A stretch of 64,000 bases of DNA from Streptomyces sp. SUK 48 (GTDB taxonomy: Bacteria > Actinomycetota > Actinomycetes > Streptomycetales > Streptomycetaceae), in contig NZ_CP045740.1 of assembly GCF_009650765.1 (NCBI RefSeq), forward strand, positions 2,790,001 to 2,854,000, in the 5' to 3' direction. Shown here one piece after another: positions 7,888-17,173 of the stretch. Position 1 is the first letter of the stretch. Every line of letters starts with the position of its first letter. The notes under the pieces are model-generated. The model was not told the DNA's origin. It ran no database searches and was given only the letters and a program-made list of their open reading frames with translations. The position numbers and the translations under genes are program-made.

Positions 7888-10800
7888 GTGCGGGGCTACG
7901 AGAGCCAGGAGCGAGAGCCGGCGGCTGACGACGTCGACCACCTCTCTCGGTTCGAGGCCGATATGAAGCGGCTGAGGACCGAGCGGGAGAAGGCGATCCA
8001 GCACGCCGAGGACCTCGGCTACCAGGTCGAGGTGCTGCGCGCCAAGCTGCACGAGGCGCGCCGCACCCTGATGACCCGTCCCGCCTTCGACGGCGGCGAC
8101 ATCGGCTACCAGGCCGAACAGTTGCTCCGCAACGCCCAGATGCAGGCGGAGCAGCTGCGGCAGGACGCCGAGCGCGAGCTGAGCCAGGTCCGCGCGCAGA
8201 CCCAGCGGATCCTCCAGGAGCACGCCGAGCAGGCCGCGCGGCTCCAGGCCGAGCTGCACCAGGAGGCGGTCACCCGGCGCCAGCAGCTCGATCAGGAGCT
8301 GGCCGAGCGCCGGGCGACCGTCGAGTCGCACGTCAACGAGAACGTGGCGTGGGCGGAGCAGCTGCGGGCCCGTACCGAGCAGCAGGCCCGCCGGCTCCTC
8401 GACGAGTCGCGCGCGGAGGCCGAGCAGGCGATGGCCACGGCCCGCGCGGAGGCCGAGCGGCTGACCCTTCAGGCCCGGGACCGGCTGCGCGGCGAGGCCG
8501 AGGAGGCCCGTTCCGAGGCCGAGCAGATCCTGCGCCGGGCCCGCACCGACGCGGAGCGGCTGCTGACCACCGCGTCCACGCAGGCGCAGGAGGCCACCGA
8601 GCACGCCGAGCGGCTGCGCACCACCACGGCCACCGAGTCGGACACCGCCCGCCGCCAGGCGGGCGAGCTGAGCCGGGCCGCCGAGAAGCAGATGGCCGAG
8701 GCGGAGGAGGCGCTGCGCAAGGCGCAGTCCGAGGCCGAGAGGCTGGTCACCGAGGCCGAGGAGGCCGCCGCCAAGAAGCTGGCGAGCGCCGAGGCCGCCA
8801 ACGAGACCCGCACCCGCACCGCCAAGGAGCAGGTCGCGCGGCTGGTCGGGGAGGCGACGAAGGAGGCCGAGGCCACCCGTTCGGACGCCGAGCAGCTGGT
8901 GGCGGACGCGCGCGCCGAGGCGGAGAAGATCCTCGCCGAGGCCGCCGAGAAGGCCCGTACGGCCACCGCCGAGGAGACCGCGACCCAGCTGTCCAAGGCG
9001 GCCAGGACCGCCGAGGAGGTCCTGAACAAGGCGTCGGAGGACGCCCAGAAGACCACCCGGGCGGCCGCCGAGAAGGCCGAGCGGATCCGCAACGAGGCCG
9101 AGGCCGAGGCGGACCGGCTGCGCGCCGAGGCGCATGACATCGCCGAGCAGCTCAAGGGCGCGGCGAAGGACGACACCGAGGAGTACCGCGCCAAGACGGT
9201 CGAGCTCCAGGAGGAGGCCCGCCGGCTGCGCGGCGAGGCCGAGCAGCTGCGCTCCGACGCGGTGGCCGAGGGCGAGTCGATCCGCACGGAGGCCCGCCGG
9301 GAGTCGGTCACCAAGATCGAGGAGGCGGCCAAGTCCGCCGAGGAGCTGCTGGCCAAGGCCAAGGCGGACGCCGACGAGCTGCGGCAGAAGGCGACCACCG
9401 ACAGCGAGAAGGTCCGCACCGAGGCCATCGAGCGGGCCACGTCGCTGCGCCGGCAGGCCGAGGAGACCCTGGAGCGCGCCCGTGCGGAGGCCGAGCGGCT
9501 GCGCACCGAGGCCGACGAGCAGGCCGAGTCCGTCAAGGGGGACGCCGAGAAGGCGGCCCGGGAGCTGCGCGAGGAGACCGACAAGGCGGTCGAGGCGCGG
9601 CGCGCGGAGGCCGCCGAGGAGCTGACCCGGCTGGGGACCGAGGCGCAGGAGCGGCTCACCTCGGCCGAGCAGGCGCTGACCGAGGCCCGTGCGGAGGCCA
9701 CCCGCATCCGCAAGGAGGCCGCCGAGGAGGCCGAGCGGCTGCGCACCGAGGCCGCCGAGCGGATCCGGGCGCTCCAGGAGCAGGCCGAGACCGAGGCGGA
9801 GCGGCTGCGCGACGAGGCGGCGGCCGACGCGTCCGCGTCCCGCGCCGAGGGCGAGGCCGTGGCCGTACGGCTGCGGGGCGAGGCCGCGGCCGAGGCGGAG
9901 CGGCTGAAGACCGAGGCGCAGGAGAGCGCCGACCGGGTGCGCGCGGAGGCGCAGTCCGCCGCCGAGCGGCTGGCCGCCGAGGCGTCCGAGACGCTGGCCG
10001 CCGCGCAGGAGGAGGCCGCCCGGCGCCGCCGCGAGGCGGAGGAGCTGCTGGGCGCGGCCCGCGAGGAGGCCGACGAGGAGCGCCGGCGGGCCCGCGAGCA
10101 GAGCGAGGAGCTGCTGGCCTCGGCGCGCAAGCGGGTCGAGGACGCGCAGGCCGAGGCGGTCCGGCTGGTCGAGGAGGCCGAGCGGCGGGCCGGCGAGATG
10201 GTGTCCGCCGCCGAGCAGCACGCGCAGCAGGTGCGGGAGTCCGTGGCCGGGCTGCACGAGCAGGCGCAGGAGGAGATCGCCGGGCTGCGCTCGGCCGCCG
10301 AGCACGCGGCGGAGCGTACGAAGCGGGAGGCCGAGGAGGAGGCCGAGCGGCTGCGGGCCGACGCGCACGCCGAGCGGGAGCGGGCGGGCGAGGACGCCGG
10401 GCGGCTGCGGCAGGAGGCGCGGGAGGAGTCCGAGGCGGCCCGGGAGCTGGCCGAGCGGACCCTCGCGGAGGCGACGGCGGAGGCCGAGCGGCTGCGTTCG
10501 GACGCGGGCGAGTACGCGCAGCGGGTGCGCACCGAGGCGTCCGACGCGCTGGCGGAGGCCGACCAGGCGGCGGCGCGGACCCGGGCGGACGCCCGCGAGG
10601 ACGCCAACCGCATCCGTTCGGACGCGGCGACGCAGGCCGACACGCTCATCACGGAGGCCCGCAAGGAGGCCGAACTCCTCCAGACGGAGACAGTCGCGGA
10701 GGCGGAGCGGCTCCGGACGGAGACCGCGGCCGAGGCGGAGCGGGTGCGCACGGAGTCGGTGGCGGAGGCCGAGCGGGTCCGCTCGGAGTCCATGACCGAG

Positions 10801-11904
10801 GCCGAGCGGCTGCGCACGGAGTCCGTGACGGAAGCCGAGCGCGTGCGCACGGAGTCCGTGACGGAGGCCGAGCGGGTGCGGGCCGAGGCGCGGGCCGCGG
10901 CCGAGCAGCTGGTCGGCGAGGCCACCACGGAGGCGGAGCGGCTGCGGGCCGAGGCCGCCGAGACGGTGGGCTCCGCGCAGGCGCACGCCGAGCGGACGCG
11001 CGCCGAGGCCGAGCGGGTCGAGGCGGACGCCCGGGCGGCGGCCGAGCGGCTGCTCGCCACGGCGCGCGAAGAGGCCGAGCGGACCATGGACGAGGCCCGC
11101 AAGGACGCCAACAAGCGGCGTTCGGAGGCGGCCGAGCAGGTCGACAAGCTCATCGGCGAGACCACGGCCGAGGCCGACAAGCTGCTCACCGAGGCACAGC
11201 AGCAGGCGCAGCAGACCACGGCGGACGCCGAGGCGCAGGCCGACACCATGGTGGGCGCGGCCCGCAGCGAGGCCGAGCGGATCGTCGCCGAGTCGACCAT
11301 CGAGGGCAACTCCCTGGTGGAGAAGGCCCGGACGGACGCGGACGAGCTGCTGGTGGGCGCGCGCCGGGACGCGACCGCGATCCGGGAGCGGGCGGAGGAA
11401 CTGCGCGAGCGGGTCACCGCCGAGATCGAGGAGCTGCACACCCGGGCCCGCCGCGAGGCCGCCGAGACGATGAAGTCCACCGGTGACCGCTGCGACGCGC
11501 TCATCAAGGCCGCCGAGGAGCAGCTGGAGAAGGCCCAGGCGAGGGCGAAGGAGATCCGCTCGGACGCCGACTCCGAGGCGGGCAAGGTGCGCATCGCGGC
11601 CGTCAAGAAGGCAGAGGGCCTGCTGAAGGAGGCCGAGCAGAAGAAGGCGCGGCTGGTCAAGGAGGCCGAGGAGCTCAAGGCGGAGGCGATCCAGGAGGCG
11701 CGGCGCTCGGTCGAGGAGGGCAAGCGGGAGCTGGAGGTCCTGGTGCGCAGGCGCGAGGACATCAACGCCGAGATCTCCCGTGTCCAGGAGGTGCTGGACG
11801 CGCTGGAGTCCTTCGAGACACCGGGTGCGGGCAAGGACGGTTCGGTCAAGGCGAGCGCGACGGTCGGAGCCCCCCGTTCGGGTGGCAAGTCGTCAGACAG
11901 CTAG
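7888..11904 (+). CDS. scy: Scy, large coiled-coil polarity/cytoskeletal protein
   Basis: 1338 residues, nearly all heptad/hendecad coiled coil rich in Ala, Glu and Arg. The N-terminus (residues 1-80, with RFEADMKRLRTEREKAIQHAEDLGYQVEVL and FDGGDIGYQAEQLL) resembles the DivIVA-type head of the family. Scy is a scaffold of the Streptomyces tip-organising centre and partners DivIVA and FilP at growing hyphal tips. The start is GTG 7888 with only a weak ribosome site. filP follows after 183 bp. The repetitive coding DNA gives long open frames in other phases, which are not genes. Six near-identical 11-residue units lie at residues 935-1000. Confidence 0.93.
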   Translation: MRGYESQEREPAADDVDHLSRFEADMKRLRTEREKAIQHAEDLGYQVEVLRAKLHEARRTLMTRPAFDGGDIGYQAEQLLRNAQMQAEQLRQDAERELSQVRAQTQRILQEHAEQAARLQAELHQEAVTRRQQLDQELAERRATVESHVNENVAWAEQLRARTEQQARRLLDESRAEAEQAMATARAEAERLTLQARDRLRGEAEEARSEAEQILRRARTDAERLLTTASTQAQEATEHAERLRTTTATESDTARRQAGELSRAAEKQMAEAEEALRKAQSEAERLVTEAEEAAAKKLASAEAANETRTRTAKEQVARLVGEATKEAEATRSDAEQLVADARAEAEKILAEAAEKARTATAEETATQLSKAARTAEEVLNKASEDAQKTTRAAAEKAERIRNEAEAEADRLRAEAHDIAEQLKGAAKDDTEEYRAKTVELQEEARRLRGEAEQLRSDAVAEGESIRTEARRESVTKIEEAAKSAEELLAKAKADADELRQKATTDSEKVRTEAIERATSLRRQAEETLERARAEAERLRTEADEQAESVKGDAEKAARELREETDKAVEARRAEAAEELTRLGTEAQERLTSAEQALTEARAEATRIRKEAAEEAERLRTEAAERIRALQEQAETEAERLRDEAAADASASRAEGEAVAVRLRGEAAAEAERLKTEAQESADRVRAEAQSAAERLAAEASETLAAAQEEAARRRREAEELLGAAREEADEERRRAREQSEELLASARKRVEDAQAEAVRLVEEAERRAGEMVSAAEQHAQQVRESVAGLHEQAQEEIAGLRSAAEHAAERTKREAEEEAERLRADAHAERERAGEDAGRLRQEAREESEAARELAERTLAEATAEAERLRSDAGEYAQRVRTEASDALAEADQAAARTRADAREDANRIRSDAATQADTLITEARKEAELLQTETVAEAERLRTETAAEAERVRTESVAEAERVRSESMTEAERLRTESVTEAERVRTESVTEAERVRAEARAAAEQLVGEATTEAERLRAEAAETVGSAQAHAERTRAEAERVEADARAAAERLLATAREEAERTMDEARKDANKRRSEAAEQVDKLIGETTAEADKLLTEAQQQAQQTTADAEAQADTMVGAARSEAERIVAESTIEGNSLVEKARTDADELLVGARRDATAIRERAEELRERVTAEIEELHTRARREAAETMKSTGDRCDALIKAAEEQLEKAQARAKEIRSDADSEAGKVRIAAVKKAEGLLKEAEQKKARLVKEAEELKAEAIQEARRSVEEGKRELEVLVRRREDINAEISRVQEVLDALESFETPGAGKDGSVKASATVGAPRSGGKSSDS
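10690..10887 (+). repeat. 33-bp tandem repeats encoding hendecads in scy
   Basis: Six consecutive 11-residue units of the form S/T-V-T/A-EAER-V/L-R-T/S/A-E (Scy residues 935-1000). DNA copies are highly similar, which indicates recent slippage or unequal crossover. Eleven-residue periodicity gives a slightly right-handed coiled coil. Confidence 0.85.
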
Positions 11905-12087
11905 CATCCGAAGGGTGTTTCGGTGTCGACTGAGGGCTTTGCCCTGCTCATTGGCAAGTCCTCTGACGGTCAGCCACTCAAAAGAGGTGTCATTCTCCAG
12001 ATCAAACACGTATCCGCTCGATGACACACCGCTTCGGCGCCTAGGATTCCCCCTATCACCTCACCGGTCTCATTTGACAGGAACCCC

Positions 12088-13023
12088 ATGAGCGACACTT
12101 CCCCCTACGGCTTCGAGCTTGTGCGGCGTGGGTACGACCGCGCTCAGGTGGACGAACGTATCTCCAACCTCGTCTCCCAACGTGACCAGGCCAACGCCCG
12201 TATCACCGCCCTGGAAAAGCGCATCGAGGAGCTGCACCTCGAGACGCAGAACGCCCAGACCCAGGTCAGCGACGCCGAGCCGTCGTACGCGGGTCTCGGC
12301 GCTCGGGTCGAGAAGATCCTGCGCCTGGCCGAGGAAGAGGCCAAGGAGCTGCGTGAGGAGGCCCGCCGCGCGGCCGAACAGCACCGCGAGCTGGCCGAGT
12401 CGGCCGCCCAGCAGGTGCGCAACGACGCCGAGTCCTACGCCACCGAGCGCAAGGCGAAGGCGGAGGACGAGGGCACCCGGATCGTCGAGAAGGCCAAGGG
12501 CGAGGCTTCTCAGCTGCGGGCCGACGCGCAGAAGGACGCGCAGTCCAAGCGTGAGGAGGCGGACGCCCTCTTCGAGGAGACCCGCGCCAAGGCCGCGCAG
12601 GCCGCCGCCGACTTCGAGACGAACCTGGCCAAGCGCCGCGAGCAGTCCGAGCGCGACCTGGCCTCGCGTCAGCAGAAGGCGGAGAAGCGGCTGGCGGAGA
12701 TCGAGCACCGCGCCGAGCAGCTGCGCCTGGAGGCGGAGAAGCTGCGCACCGACGCCGAGCGCCGCGCCCGCCAGACGGTGGAGACCGCCCAGCGCCAGGC
12801 CGAGGACATCGTGGCCGACGCCAACGCCAAGGCGGACCGCATCCGTTCCGAGTCCGAGCGTGAGCTGGCGGCCCTCACCAACCGCCGCGACAGCATCAAC
12901 GCGCAGCTGACGAACGTGCGCGAGATGCTGGCGACGCTGACCGGCGCGGCGGTGGCCGCCGCCGGCACGACGGGCGAGGACGAGCCCGTCTCTCGTGGGG
13001 TCCCGGCGCAGCAGTCCCGATAG
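12088..13023 (+). CDS. filP: FilP, intermediate-filament-like coiled-coil protein
   Basis: 311 residues. The N-terminal GFELVRRGYDRAQVDERISNLV is typical of DivIVA/FilP-like proteins (formerly annotated as cellulose-binding protein). The central rod at about 60-270 is continuous coiled coil, and the tail is short. FilP self-assembles into filaments, supports hyphal rigidity and interacts with DivIVA and Scy. The ATG follows AGGAACCCC. It is separated from scy by 183 bp that may hold its own promoter, and is followed by a clear hairpin terminator. Confidence 0.92.
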   Translation: MSDTSPYGFELVRRGYDRAQVDERISNLVSQRDQANARITALEKRIEELHLETQNAQTQVSDAEPSYAGLGARVEKILRLAEEEAKELREEARRAAEQHRELAESAAQQVRNDAESYATERKAKAEDEGTRIVEKAKGEASQLRADAQKDAQSKREEADALFEETRAKAAQAAADFETNLAKRREQSERDLASRQQKAEKRLAEIEHRAEQLRLEAEKLRTDAERRARQTVETAQRQAEDIVADANAKADRIRSESERELAALTNRRDSINAQLTNVREMLATLTGAAVAAAGTTGEDEPVSRGVPAQQSR

Positions 13024-13040
13024 GGTTCCGCGCCTTCGAA

Positions 13041-13068
13041 AGCCCCCTGCTTCAAGTGGCAGGGGGCT
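13041..13068 (+). terminator. Terminator after filP
   Basis: Perfect 10-bp stem AGCCCCCTGC/GCAGGGGGCT with an 8-nt loop, followed by TTTGT. It lies 17 bp after the filP stop and just before the promoter of the first ABC operon. Confidence 0.85.
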
Positions 13069-13079
13069 TTGTCCCGTTC

Positions 13080-13085
13080 TAGCGT
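13080..13085 (+). promoter_or_regulatory. Candidate -10 box of a leaderless ABC operon mRNA
   Basis: TAGCGT ends 6 nt before the ATG at 13092, directly after the filP terminator. There is no Shine-Dalgarno sequence in the 6 nt between them, so the first ABC gene is probably translated from a leaderless message. Confidence 0.45.
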
Positions 13086-13091
13086 GGCGGC

Positions 13092-14045
13092 ATGATCGAG
13101 CTGGACGGGCTGACCAAGCGGTACGGCGAGAAGGTGGCCGTCGACGGTCTGACATGTACCGTGCGGCCCGGCATCGTCACCGGGTTCCTCGGGCCCAACG
13201 GCGCCGGGAAGTCCACGACCATGCGGATGATCCTCGGGCTCGACCATCCCACCGCCGGTGCCGTGCGGATCGACGGCCGGCGCTACGACGAGCTGACGGA
13301 CCCGCTGACGTACATCGGCGCGCTGCTGGACGCCAAGGCGATGCACGGCGGGCGCAGCGCCTACAACCATCTGCTGTGCCTCGCGCAGAGCAACGGCATC
13401 CCGCGCGCCCGGGTGGGCGAGGTGCTGGAGACGGTCGGGCTGATGGCCGTCGCGCGGCAGAAGGCCAAGGGGTTCTCGTACGGCATGTCGCAGCGGCTGG
13501 GGATCGCGGCCGCGCTGCTCGGGGACCCCCGGATCCTGATGTTCGACGAGCCGGTGAACGGGCTCGACCCCGAGGGCATCCACTGGATCCGCAATCTGAT
13601 GAGATCACTGGCCGCGCAGGGGCGGACGGTCTTCGTGTCCTCCCATCTGATGAGCGAGATGGCGCAGACCGCCGACCACCTCGTCGTGATCGGGCAGGGC
13701 CGGCTGCTCGCGGACACCTCCATGGCGGACTTCATCCGGCGGCACGCGCGCAGTTACGTCCGCGTCCGCTCCCCCCAGCGCGAACGGCTCCTGGACGCGC
13801 TGCACGAGGCCGGGGTCACCGTGACGGAGGCGGCGGACGGGGCGCTGGAGGCGGAGGGCGACAAGGCCGAGCGGATCGGGGAGCTGGCCGCGGGGCACGG
13901 CGTCGTCCTGCACGAGCTGAGCCCGCGGCAGGCTTCCCTGGAGGAGGCGTTCATGCGGCTGACGGCGGGTTCGGTGGAGTACCACGCGCAGGCGGAGTCC
14001 GCCCCGGCGGACTGGGGTGCCGACTGGCGAGGGGGTACGCCATGA
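13092..14045 (+). CDS. ABC transporter ATP-binding protein
   Basis: 317 residues with Walker A GPNGAGKST (about 38-46), the signature region FSYGMSQRLGIAAALLG, Walker B RILMFDEP and switch His in VFVSSHLMSEM. The C-terminal 100 residues form the extra domain typical of bacitracin/natronobactin-type ABC-2 exporters (ends with the RQASLEEAFMRLT motif). It pairs with the next gene, whose ATG overlaps the stop codon as ATGA. It is probably an exporter; the substrate is unknown. It closely resembles the ATPase at 14952-16232, so the two pairs look like a duplication. Confidence 0.9.
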   Translation: MIELDGLTKRYGEKVAVDGLTCTVRPGIVTGFLGPNGAGKSTTMRMILGLDHPTAGAVRIDGRRYDELTDPLTYIGALLDAKAMHGGRSAYNHLLCLAQSNGIPRARVGEVLETVGLMAVARQKAKGFSYGMSQRLGIAAALLGDPRILMFDEPVNGLDPEGIHWIRNLMRSLAAQGRTVFVSSHLMSEMAQTADHLVVIGQGRLLADTSMADFIRRHARSYVRVRSPQRERLLDALHEAGVTVTEAADGALEAEGDKAERIGELAAGHGVVLHELSPRQASLEEAFMRLTAGSVEYHAQAESAPADWGADWRGGTP

Positions 14046-14821
14046 CGAGCGCCCAGGTCACCCAGAGCCTCCGCGCCGAGTGGACGAAGATCCGGTCGGT
14101 GTCGTCCACGGGCTGGACCCTCTCGGTCGCCGTCGTGGTCACCATCGGCATCGGCATGCTCATCTCCGCGCTGACCCGCAACGAGTACGACTCGATGCCG
14201 GTCCAGGAGCGGCTGGCCTTCGACCCGACCTTCACCAGCTTCGCCGGGATGACCCTCGGCCAGCTCGCCATGATCGTGTTCGGCGTGCTGGTCGTCACCA
14301 GCGAGTACAGCACCGGCATGATCCGGGTCTCGCTGGCCGCCGTACCGCGCCGGGGCGTCTTCCTGTTCGGCAAGACCGCGGTGGCGGGCGCGCTCGCCCT
14401 GGCCGTCGGGATGGTCACGAGCTTCGCCACGTTCTTCCTCGGCCAGGCCGTGCTCGGCCCCTACCGCGCCGGGCTCGGCGACCCGGGGGTGCTGCGCGCG
14501 GTGGTCGGCGGCGGGCTGTATCTGACGCTGATCGCGGTGTTCTCCATGGGCGTCGCCACCATGCTGCGCTCACCGCTGCTCTCGCTCGGCATCCTGATGC
14601 CGTTCTTCTTCCTGATCTCCAACATCCTGGCCGCCGTCGACACCACCAAGAAGGTCGGCCAGTACCTGCCCGACCAGGCCGGCAGCCGGATCATGCAGGC
14701 GGTGCCGCATCCCGACGGCACCCCGTACGGGCCGTGGGGCGGGCTCGGGATCATGGCGCTGTGGGTGATCGCCGCGCTCGCGGGAGGATATGCGCTGCTC
14801 AGGCACCGGGACGCGCAGTAG
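14042..14821 (+). CDS. ABC-2 type transporter permease
   Basis: 259 residues with six hydrophobic segments. It begins TSAQVTQSLRAEWTKIRSV, the conserved RxEWxKxRS entry of this ABC-2 permease group, followed by TM1 at about 24-44. Further TM segments flank VLVVTSEYSTGMIRVSL, the typical SEY-TGMIR motif. It forms the membrane half of the exporter with the preceding ATPase, to which it is translationally coupled by a 4-nt overlap. Substrate unknown. Confidence 0.88.
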   Translation: MTSAQVTQSLRAEWTKIRSVSSTGWTLSVAVVVTIGIGMLISALTRNEYDSMPVQERLAFDPTFTSFAGMTLGQLAMIVFGVLVVTSEYSTGMIRVSLAAVPRRGVFLFGKTAVAGALALAVGMVTSFATFFLGQAVLGPYRAGLGDPGVLRAVVGGGLYLTLIAVFSMGVATMLRSPLLSLGILMPFFFLISNILAAVDTTKKVGQYLPDQAGSRIMQAVPHPDGTPYGPWGGLGIMALWVIAALAGGYALLRHRDAQ

Positions 14822-14951
14822 AGGCCGCGTTCACGCAGCGTATTACTTCAGCTTTACTTTTCTTTGGGCGGAACCGTCAGCGCCCGGCTATCCTCCTAAC
14901 CCTTACGGGGGCGGTTTTCCGCTGTCCTGAATCTTCCGATGGGTGCGGAGC

Positions 14952-16232
14952 ATGATCGAGGCTGTTGGCCTGACGAAGCGGTACGGCGACAAGACGGCCG
15001 TGTACAACCTTTCCTTCCAGGTACGACCGGGATCCGTGACCGGCTTCCTCGGGCCCAACGGCTCGGGCAAGTCCACCACGATGCGGATGATCCTCGGCCT
15101 GGACAACCCCACGTCCGGCCAGGTGACCATCGGCGGTCATCCGTACCGCAGGCTGCCCAACGCGCCCCGCCAGGTCGGCGCGCTGCTCGACGCCAAGGCC
15201 GTGCACGGCGGCCGCTCCGCCCGCAACCATCTGCTGAGCCTCGCCCAGCTCTCGGGCATCCCGGCCCGCCGGGTCGACGAGGTGCTCGGCGTGGTCGGCC
15301 TCCAGGACGTCGCCAAGAAGCGCTCCAAGGGCTTCTCGCTCGGCATGGGCCAGCGCCTCGGCATCGCCGCCGCGCTGCTCGGCGACCCCCAGGTGCTGCT
15401 CTTCGACGAGCCGGTCAACGGCCTCGACCCCGAGGGCATCCTCTGGGTGCGCAATCTGATGAAGGCGCTGGCCGCCGAGGGCCGTACGGTCTTCGTCTCC
15501 TCCCATCTGATGAGCGAGATGGCGCTGACCGCCGACCACCTCATCGTGATCGGACGCGGCCAGCTGCTCGCCGACATGAGCGTGAAGGACTTCATCTCCG
15601 CCAACTCCGCCGACTTCGCGCGGGTGCGCACCCCCGACACCGAGCCGCAGCTGCGCGAGAAGCTCGGCGCCGCGCTCACCGGGGCGGGCGGCCATGTGCT
15701 GCCGGAGCAGGACGGCGCGCTGCGCGTGATGGGCCTGCCGCTGCCCCGCATCAGCGACCTCGCGCACGAGGCGGGCGTACGGCTGTGGGAGCTGTCGCCG
15801 CACCAGGCGTCGCTCGAGGAGGCGTACATGCGGATGACCCAGGGCGCGGTGGACTACCGCTCCACCATCGACCAGAAGGCGGGCCTCCAGCAGCCGCTGC
15901 CGCCCGGCGCCGAGCCGCCCGTGCCGGTGCCGGGGCAGGGCCAGCCCGGCTGGTACGCCCCGCCGCCGCCCCAGCAGGGCGGGCAGCCTTTCGCGATGCC
16001 GGCGGGCGGCCCCGGCGCGCCCTCGGGACCGTACGCGGGCGCCCCGGCGGGCGCGTACGGCGCTCCGGGCGCCCCCGCGGGCCAGGGAGCCCCGGCCGCG
16101 AACCCGTACGCCCAGCCGGCGGCCGAGGCCCCGCAGGCCCCGGCCGCTCCCCCGGCCCCGGCCGCCGCCCCCGCCACGCCCGACGCCTCCTCCCCCGCCG
16201 CCGACCCGACCCAGCCCGAGGACGCCCGATGA
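14952..16232 (+). CDS. ABC transporter ATP-binding protein with Pro-rich tail
   Basis: 426 residues from ATG 14952 (an upstream GTG at 14943 is possible). The ATPase domain carries Walker A GPNGSGKST, signature FSLGMGQRLGIAAALLG and Walker B VLLFDEP, and is very similar to the ATPase at 13092-14045. After the LEEAYMRMT motif (about 300), about 115 residues are almost only Pro, Ala, Gly and Gln, a low-complexity tail absent from the paralogue. The tail may be a disordered interaction arm. The stop overlaps the permease ATG (ATGA, 16229-16232). Confidence 0.88.
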   Translation: MIEAVGLTKRYGDKTAVYNLSFQVRPGSVTGFLGPNGSGKSTTMRMILGLDNPTSGQVTIGGHPYRRLPNAPRQVGALLDAKAVHGGRSARNHLLSLAQLSGIPARRVDEVLGVVGLQDVAKKRSKGFSLGMGQRLGIAAALLGDPQVLLFDEPVNGLDPEGILWVRNLMKALAAEGRTVFVSSHLMSEMALTADHLIVIGRGQLLADMSVKDFISANSADFARVRTPDTEPQLREKLGAALTGAGGHVLPEQDGALRVMGLPLPRISDLAHEAGVRLWELSPHQASLEEAYMRMTQGAVDYRSTIDQKAGLQQPLPPGAEPPVPVPGQGQPGWYAPPPPQQGGQPFAMPAGGPGAPSGPYAGAPAGAYGAPGAPAGQGAPAANPYAQPAAEAPQAPAAPPAPAAAPATPDASSPAADPTQPEDAR

Positions 16233-17110
16233 GCACCCACCAGCCCCCGATGCCGCAGGCCCCCGGCGCGCCCGACTGGCAGGCGGCGCCCGGCGGGTCG
16301 TACCCCGGCTACACCTCGCCGATCCCCGTCGTGCGCACCCACCTCGGGCACGCGGTGGCCTCGGAGTGGACGAAGATCAGGTCGGTCCGCTCGACGATCT
16401 GGACGCTCAGCGTCTTCGTGTTCCTCGTCGTGGGCATCGGCCTGCTGGTCGGAGCGCTGGTGTCGGCGCACGCCAGCGAGTCCTCGCTGGACGGCACCAA
16501 CCCGCTCTCCTTCGGCTTCTTCGGCCTGCTCGTCGGCAACATGTGCGTCATCACGCTCGGCGTGCTGACCACGGCCTCGGAGTACGGCACCGGCATGATC
16601 CGGACGACGATGACCGCGTGCCCGAGCCGCGGCCGGGTGCTGGCCGCCAAGGCGATCGTGTTCTTCGCCGTCGCCTTCGTGGTCTCCCTGGTGTCGGTCA
16701 CCTTCGTGGCGATGGTGCAGTCGTCCATGCTGTCCGGCTCCGGCACAAAGTCGCCCTCCGGCGGGGACTGGCTGAAGGCCACCGTCGGCGTGAGCCTCTA
16801 CATGGCGCTGCTCGGCCTGCTCGCGCTGTTCGTCGGCTCGATGATCCGGCACTCCGCGGGCGGCATCACCATCATGATCGGCCTGGTGCTCGCCCCGCTG
16901 GTGCTCGCCCTGTTCATGGCCACGGAGTCGCTGCACTCGGTGCGCGACTTCCTGTTCGAGTACAGCTTCCCGAGCCAGCTCGGGGTCTTCTACGACAGCA
17001 CGCTCAGCGGTTCCGGGCCCCGGAACTGGGACCCGCTGTGGATCATGCTGGGGCTGGCCGCGGTGGCCGGCGCGGGGGCGTACGCGCTGCTGCGCAACCG
17101 GGACGTGTGA
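16229..17110 (+). CDS. ABC-2 type transporter permease
   Basis: 293 residues. A Pro-rich cytoplasmic N-terminus of about 45 residues precedes HAVASEWTKIRSVRSTIWTL, matching the entry motif of the permease at 14042-14821, and then six TM segments. The TTASEYGTGMIRTTM motif is conserved. It is coupled to the preceding ATPase by a 4-nt overlap. Together they form a second exporter of unknown substrate. Three 17-bp direct repeats start immediately after the stop codon. Confidence 0.88.
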   Translation: MSTHQPPMPQAPGAPDWQAAPGGSYPGYTSPIPVVRTHLGHAVASEWTKIRSVRSTIWTLSVFVFLVVGIGLLVGALVSAHASESSLDGTNPLSFGFFGLLVGNMCVITLGVLTTASEYGTGMIRTTMTACPSRGRVLAAKAIVFFAVAFVVSLVSVTFVAMVQSSMLSGSGTKSPSGGDWLKATVGVSLYMALLGLLALFVGSMIRHSAGGITIMIGLVLAPLVLALFMATESLHSVRDFLFEYSFPSQLGVFYDSTLSGSGPRNWDPLWIMLGLAAVAGAGAYALLRNRDV

Positions 17111-17161
17111 CCGGCCGGGGCGTGTGACCGGCCGGGGCGTGTGACCGGCCGGGGCGTGTGA
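17111..17161 (+). repeat. Three tandem 17-bp repeats
   Basis: Three exact copies of CCGGCCGGGGCGTGTGA (17111-17127, 17128-17144, 17145-17161) followed by a partial fourth (CCGGCCGG, 17162-17169). The first copy starts right after the permease stop codon, and each unit itself ends in TGA. CCGGCCGG is palindromic, so the array can also fold. It looks like slippage expansion of the end of the permease gene. Confidence 0.95.
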
Positions 17162-17173
17162 CCGGCCGGTTCC

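Noticed and set aside
7174..11439. 1421-codon minus-strand open frame, Leu/Gly-rich
   Set aside because: Another antisense shadow of scy and mce; no ribosome site or family similarity.
8469..11888. 1139-codon minus-strand open frame, Ser/Ala-rich, opposite scy
   Set aside because: Antisense of the repetitive scy coding sequence; the Ser/Ala pattern mirrors Glu/Ala/Arg codons and shows no independent domain.
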